From the NCBI GenBank assembly GCA_026129525.1, contig JAHCHW010000006.1, positions 128,705 to 192,704 of the forward strand: a DNA stretch of 64,000 nucleotides. Reading direction: 5' to 3'. This document shows, piece by piece, positions 61,523 through 64,000 of this stretch. The stretch's first letter is position 1; each line of letters opens with the position of its first letter. The translations under genes and the position numbers were made by a program. Source of the DNA: Chitinophagales bacterium (GTDB lineage: Bacteria > Bacteroidota > Bacteroidia > Chitinophagales > LD1). Below the pieces are notes generated by a model. It searched no databases, was not told the DNA's origin, and worked only from the letters and a program-made list of their open reading frames with translations.

Positions 61523-63760
61523 ATGAAGAAATATTTAGTGAATCTGATTTTATTATTGCTCAGTTGGGTCTGTATAACTGCCCAAACAGACTCCACCGAC
61601 ATGCTGGTGAATTTTGATGATGTGGTGATAGCCGACAGTAAGTTTGAGGGCTTGCGGAAGAATGCTGCTCAACAAACTTTTCTTATTAAAAGTAAAGATT
61701 TGCAACGCCTGAATGCCCAGCGCACCGGTGATGCGCTGATGAACAGCGGTGCCGCTTTTGTGCAAATGAGCCAGCAGGGAGGCGGGAGCGTGGTGCTTCG
61801 CGGTTTTGAAGCGAGCCGTGTATTGTATGTGGTAGATGGCGTGCGGATGAACAACATTATGTACCGTGCCGGTCACCTGCAAAACATTATTACGGTTGAT
61901 AACAACGTGCTTGACCGTATTGAGGTATTGTACGGTCCGTCTTCTACCGTTTACGGCAGCGATGCGCTGGGAGGCGTGGTTCACCTGCGTACCAAAAATC
62001 CGTTGCTGAGCGGTGAGAAGAATTTTTTAAGTGCCGGCAATGCCATGTTCCGCTACGGAAGTGTAAACAATGAGCTAACGGGGCATCTCAATTTGAGTTT
62101 CGGTGGTAAAAAGTTTGCCTCACTCACTTCCGCTACATTTTCGCGCTTTGGCGATTTGCGTATGGGCAATTACGTAACCAATGCCACAGCCGGTTTGTGG
62201 ACACGCGATTTTTATCAGGCACGCACCAACCGCTACGATTCGCTCGGAAATGTAATAGGGCAAAAGGATACGGCTATTGCCAACAAAGCTACCGATGTGC
62301 AAACCGGAAGCGGTTACTGGCAATACGATTTGTTGCAGAAATTCCTTTATCAGCAAAGCGAAAATATATCGCATGTGCTGAATGTGCAGTTCAGCAATTC
62401 ATCGAATGTGCCGCGCTACGACCGCTTAGCCGTACGATCAAACACCACTATTTTGCGCGATGCCGAGTGGTATTACGGTCCGCAGCAGCGTTTACTCGCA
62501 GCATACAACTTTAACTGGAAGAATGCCGGTGCGCTCGACTTAATAAGTATTGGAGTAAACTACCAGAACATTGTTGAAAGCCGCAACAACCGCACGTTCA
62601 ACAGTAGTTTCCGCACAGAGAGAACCGAGAAGGTGCATGTGGTGGGCATACATGCCGATTTGCGGAAAAACATAAAAGCGCATACGCTCAATTTTGGTGT
62701 GGATGCTCAATTGAATTTCCTCCAATCAACTGCCGTTGGAAGAAATGTAAATGTGGACACCACCCGCGCTGCCAGCACCCGCTACCCCGATGGAAAAAAC
62801 AACATGAACTACATCGGACTGTATTTAACACATAGTTGGCAAATTTCAGAGAAGTTGATTTTGAGCGATGGTATTCGCTACAATTTCGTCAATCTGCATT
62901 CTACGTTTACCGATGCCAGTCAAGAATTCTTTCCGCTGCCGTACAACGAAATCAAAAATAATTTCAACGGTGCTGCGGGAAACATCGGCTTAACCGCTTT
63001 GCCGGGTAAGGACTGGCGTATTGCCGCATTGTTCAGTACGGGATTTCGCGCCCCCAATGTGGACGATATGACCAAGATTTTTGAACCCGTTCCGGGAACG
63101 GTAATTGTACCAAACAACAAACTTCAACCCGAATACACCATTAACGGTGAGTTGACTGTTCAAAAAACCATCAGCAAACACTATCGCTTAAGCGCTACCG
63201 GTTTTTATACTTATTTCCTGAATGCACTCACAGTTGATAAAACCACCTTTAACGGTGCCGACTCTATAGTGTTTGACGGAAATTTGAGCCGTGTAACTAC
63301 GCTGGTGAATAAGCAACGCGCCTACATTGCAGGTGTAACCGCTTCTGCCGAGGCAGATGTTACCGATTGGTTCAGCATGTTTGCTTCGTTTACGTACACC
63401 TACGGAAGAATTGTAACCGATACAACACCTTATCCGCTCGACCATATTCCGCCTGTTTATGGTCGTGCGGGATTTCGTGCCAAACACAAATGGTTAAGCG
63501 GAGAAGTGTTTACGGTGTTTAACGGTAAGAAAAAGCAGAAAGATTACAACATGCTGGGCGAAGACAACTTCGGGCAGGGAACCGGCACCGATTTACCTTG
63601 CTGGGCAACACTTAATGCGCGTGTAACCATTCAGCCGATAAAATACTTTGCACTTACGCTTGGCTGCGACAACATGATGGATTTGCGTTACCGCCAATTT
63701 GCTTCGGGCATCAGCGCACCGGGCAGAAACTTTTTTGTAACGGCAAGAGTGAACTGGTAA
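61523..63760 (+). CDS. TonB-dependent receptor
   Basis: A 745-residue outer-membrane receptor with a signal peptide (ending CITAQ). The plug domain lies at about 45-160: KDLQRLNAQRTGDALMNSG, GGGSVVLRGFEASRVLYVVD and RIEVLYGPSSTVYGSDALGG. The rest is a 22-strand-type barrel ending in the usual aromatic C terminus (FFVTARVNW). No N-terminal carboxypeptidase-like domain and no signalling extension. A cobalamin, haem or siderophore ligand is possible but not decidable. The next gene, another receptor, starts 7 bp later. Confidence 0.9.
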   Translation: MKKYLVNLILLLLSWVCITAQTDSTDMLVNFDDVVIADSKFEGLRKNAAQQTFLIKSKDLQRLNAQRTGDALMNSGAAFVQMSQQGGGSVVLRGFEASRVLYVVDGVRMNNIMYRAGHLQNIITVDNNVLDRIEVLYGPSSTVYGSDALGGVVHLRTKNPLLSGEKNFLSAGNAMFRYGSVNNELTGHLNLSFGGKKFASLTSATFSRFGDLRMGNYVTNATAGLWTRDFYQARTNRYDSLGNVIGQKDTAIANKATDVQTGSGYWQYDLLQKFLYQQSENISHVLNVQFSNSSNVPRYDRLAVRSNTTILRDAEWYYGPQQRLLAAYNFNWKNAGALDLISIGVNYQNIVESRNNRTFNSSFRTERTEKVHVVGIHADLRKNIKAHTLNFGVDAQLNFLQSTAVGRNVNVDTTRAASTRYPDGKNNMNYIGLYLTHSWQISEKLILSDGIRYNFVNLHSTFTDASQEFFPLPYNEIKNNFNGAAGNIGLTALPGKDWRIAALFSTGFRAPNVDDMTKIFEPVPGTVIVPNNKLQPEYTINGELTVQKTISKHYRLSATGFYTYFLNALTVDKTTFNGADSIVFDGNLSRVTTLVNKQRAYIAGVTASAEADVTDWFSMFASFTYTYGRIVTDTTPYPLDHIPPVYGRAGFRAKHKWLSGEVFTVFNGKKKQKDYNMLGEDNFGQGTGTDLPCWATLNARVTIQPIKYFALTLGCDNMMDLRYRQFASGISAPGRNFFVTARVNW

Positions 63761-63767
63761 AACTGTT

Positions 63768-64000
63768 GTGCGAACAAGCTGCCTGATAGTATTGATGATT
63801 TTGTTCTGTGCAAGCACTTTGCCTGCACAGAACGACTCATCGTTTCATGAACTGCACGAAGTAACCATAACAGGTTTTAAGGAAGAAAAACGGTTAGAAA
63901 CCTCTACTGATATTATTTCTGTTTCTTCAGAGAAAATGAAAGAGCGCGGCTCGTTCAATATTTCTGACGGACTTGCGAAAATGCCAGGCATCAGCCAACT
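63768..64000 (+). CDS. TonB-dependent receptor, 5' part (runs off the right edge)
   Basis: Open from GTG 63768 to the window end. GTG is chosen because it starts a signal peptide (MRTSCLIVLMILFCASTLPA, then Q) and lies 7 bp after the previous stop; the in-frame ATG at 63795 would cut into the signal. The mature part (ELHEVTITGFKEEKRLETST, then SDGLAKMPGISQL) is the beginning of a TonB receptor plug domain. It forms an operon with the receptor at 61523. Confidence 0.78.
   Translation, partial: MRTSCLIVLMILFCASTLPAQNDSSFHELHEVTITGFKEEKRLETSTDIISVSSEKMKERGSFNISDGLAKMPGISQ

Overview
The window looks like chromosomal DNA of a Bacteroidota bacterium, probably an environmental member of the Chitinophagales/Sphingobacteriales side of the phylum; no rRNA or tRNA is present to place it more finely. 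The evidence is five secreted proteins with C-terminal type IX secretion (T9SS) sorting domains, a PorP/SprF-like protein followed by an OmpA/PD40 protein, a TonB receptor paired with a DUF4249 lipoprotein, LytS/LytTR signalling, the fused thrA of the phylum, and promoters of the TAnnTTTG type.

Layout. 1-7.9 kb: a LytTR response regulator (cut by the edge and apparently frameshifted) divergent from a propeller/Y_Y_Y sensor kinase, then a 1390-residue Ig-repeat surface protein. 7.9-11.5 kb: a small haem protein and the DUF4249/TonB-receptor pair. 11.5-16.8 kb is the accessory region. It holds a phased 21-bp tandem array, a two-gene module (A = secreted T9SS protein, B = tail-fibre-like protein) present twice, a 332-bp inverted-repeat element that has split the downstream B gene and left a 6-bp target duplication, and 71-bp direct repeats around the decayed copy. 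16.8-23.3 kb: the threonine operon thrA-thrB-thrC, interrupted between thrA and thrB by a two-gene type II restriction-modification system with its own promoter. 23.4-27.4 kb: GH27 alpha-galactosidase, secreted phosphodiesterase, YjdI ferredoxin, DODA-type dioxygenase. 27.4-38.4 kb: ruvB, PorP and OmpA genes, DUF423, Mla-type ABC transporter, sucD, small lipoprotein, YkgJ, carA, a PliI-like lysozyme-inhibitor lipoprotein and a small exported protein. 38.4-49.9 kb: CoA transferase, hutU, a GxxExxY gene bracketed by hairpins, P-type Ca2+ ATPase, a triple-repeat T9SS protein, a strikingly DHCR24-like sterol reductase, Sua5, a thioesterase and a PPC-domain protein. 50-64 kb: a carboxypeptidase-regulatory-domain protein, a repeat-bearing gap, thrS, holA, the ftsX-DUF3098-uppP-truB-ribF operon, DUF2795, queA, and two consecutive TonB receptors, the second running off the right edge with a GTG start.

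The points most worth following up are: the 21-bp array of at least 12 units without one indel, with decayed units continuing in phase; the mobile element whose removal on paper restores the B reading frame exactly; the restriction-modification cassette inside thrABC with a perfect palindrome over its promoter; the DHCR24 homologue; and -7 boxes that sit 4-7 nt before several start codons, which suggests leaderless mRNAs. All identifications come from reading the sequence and from recalled family knowledge; no database search was run.
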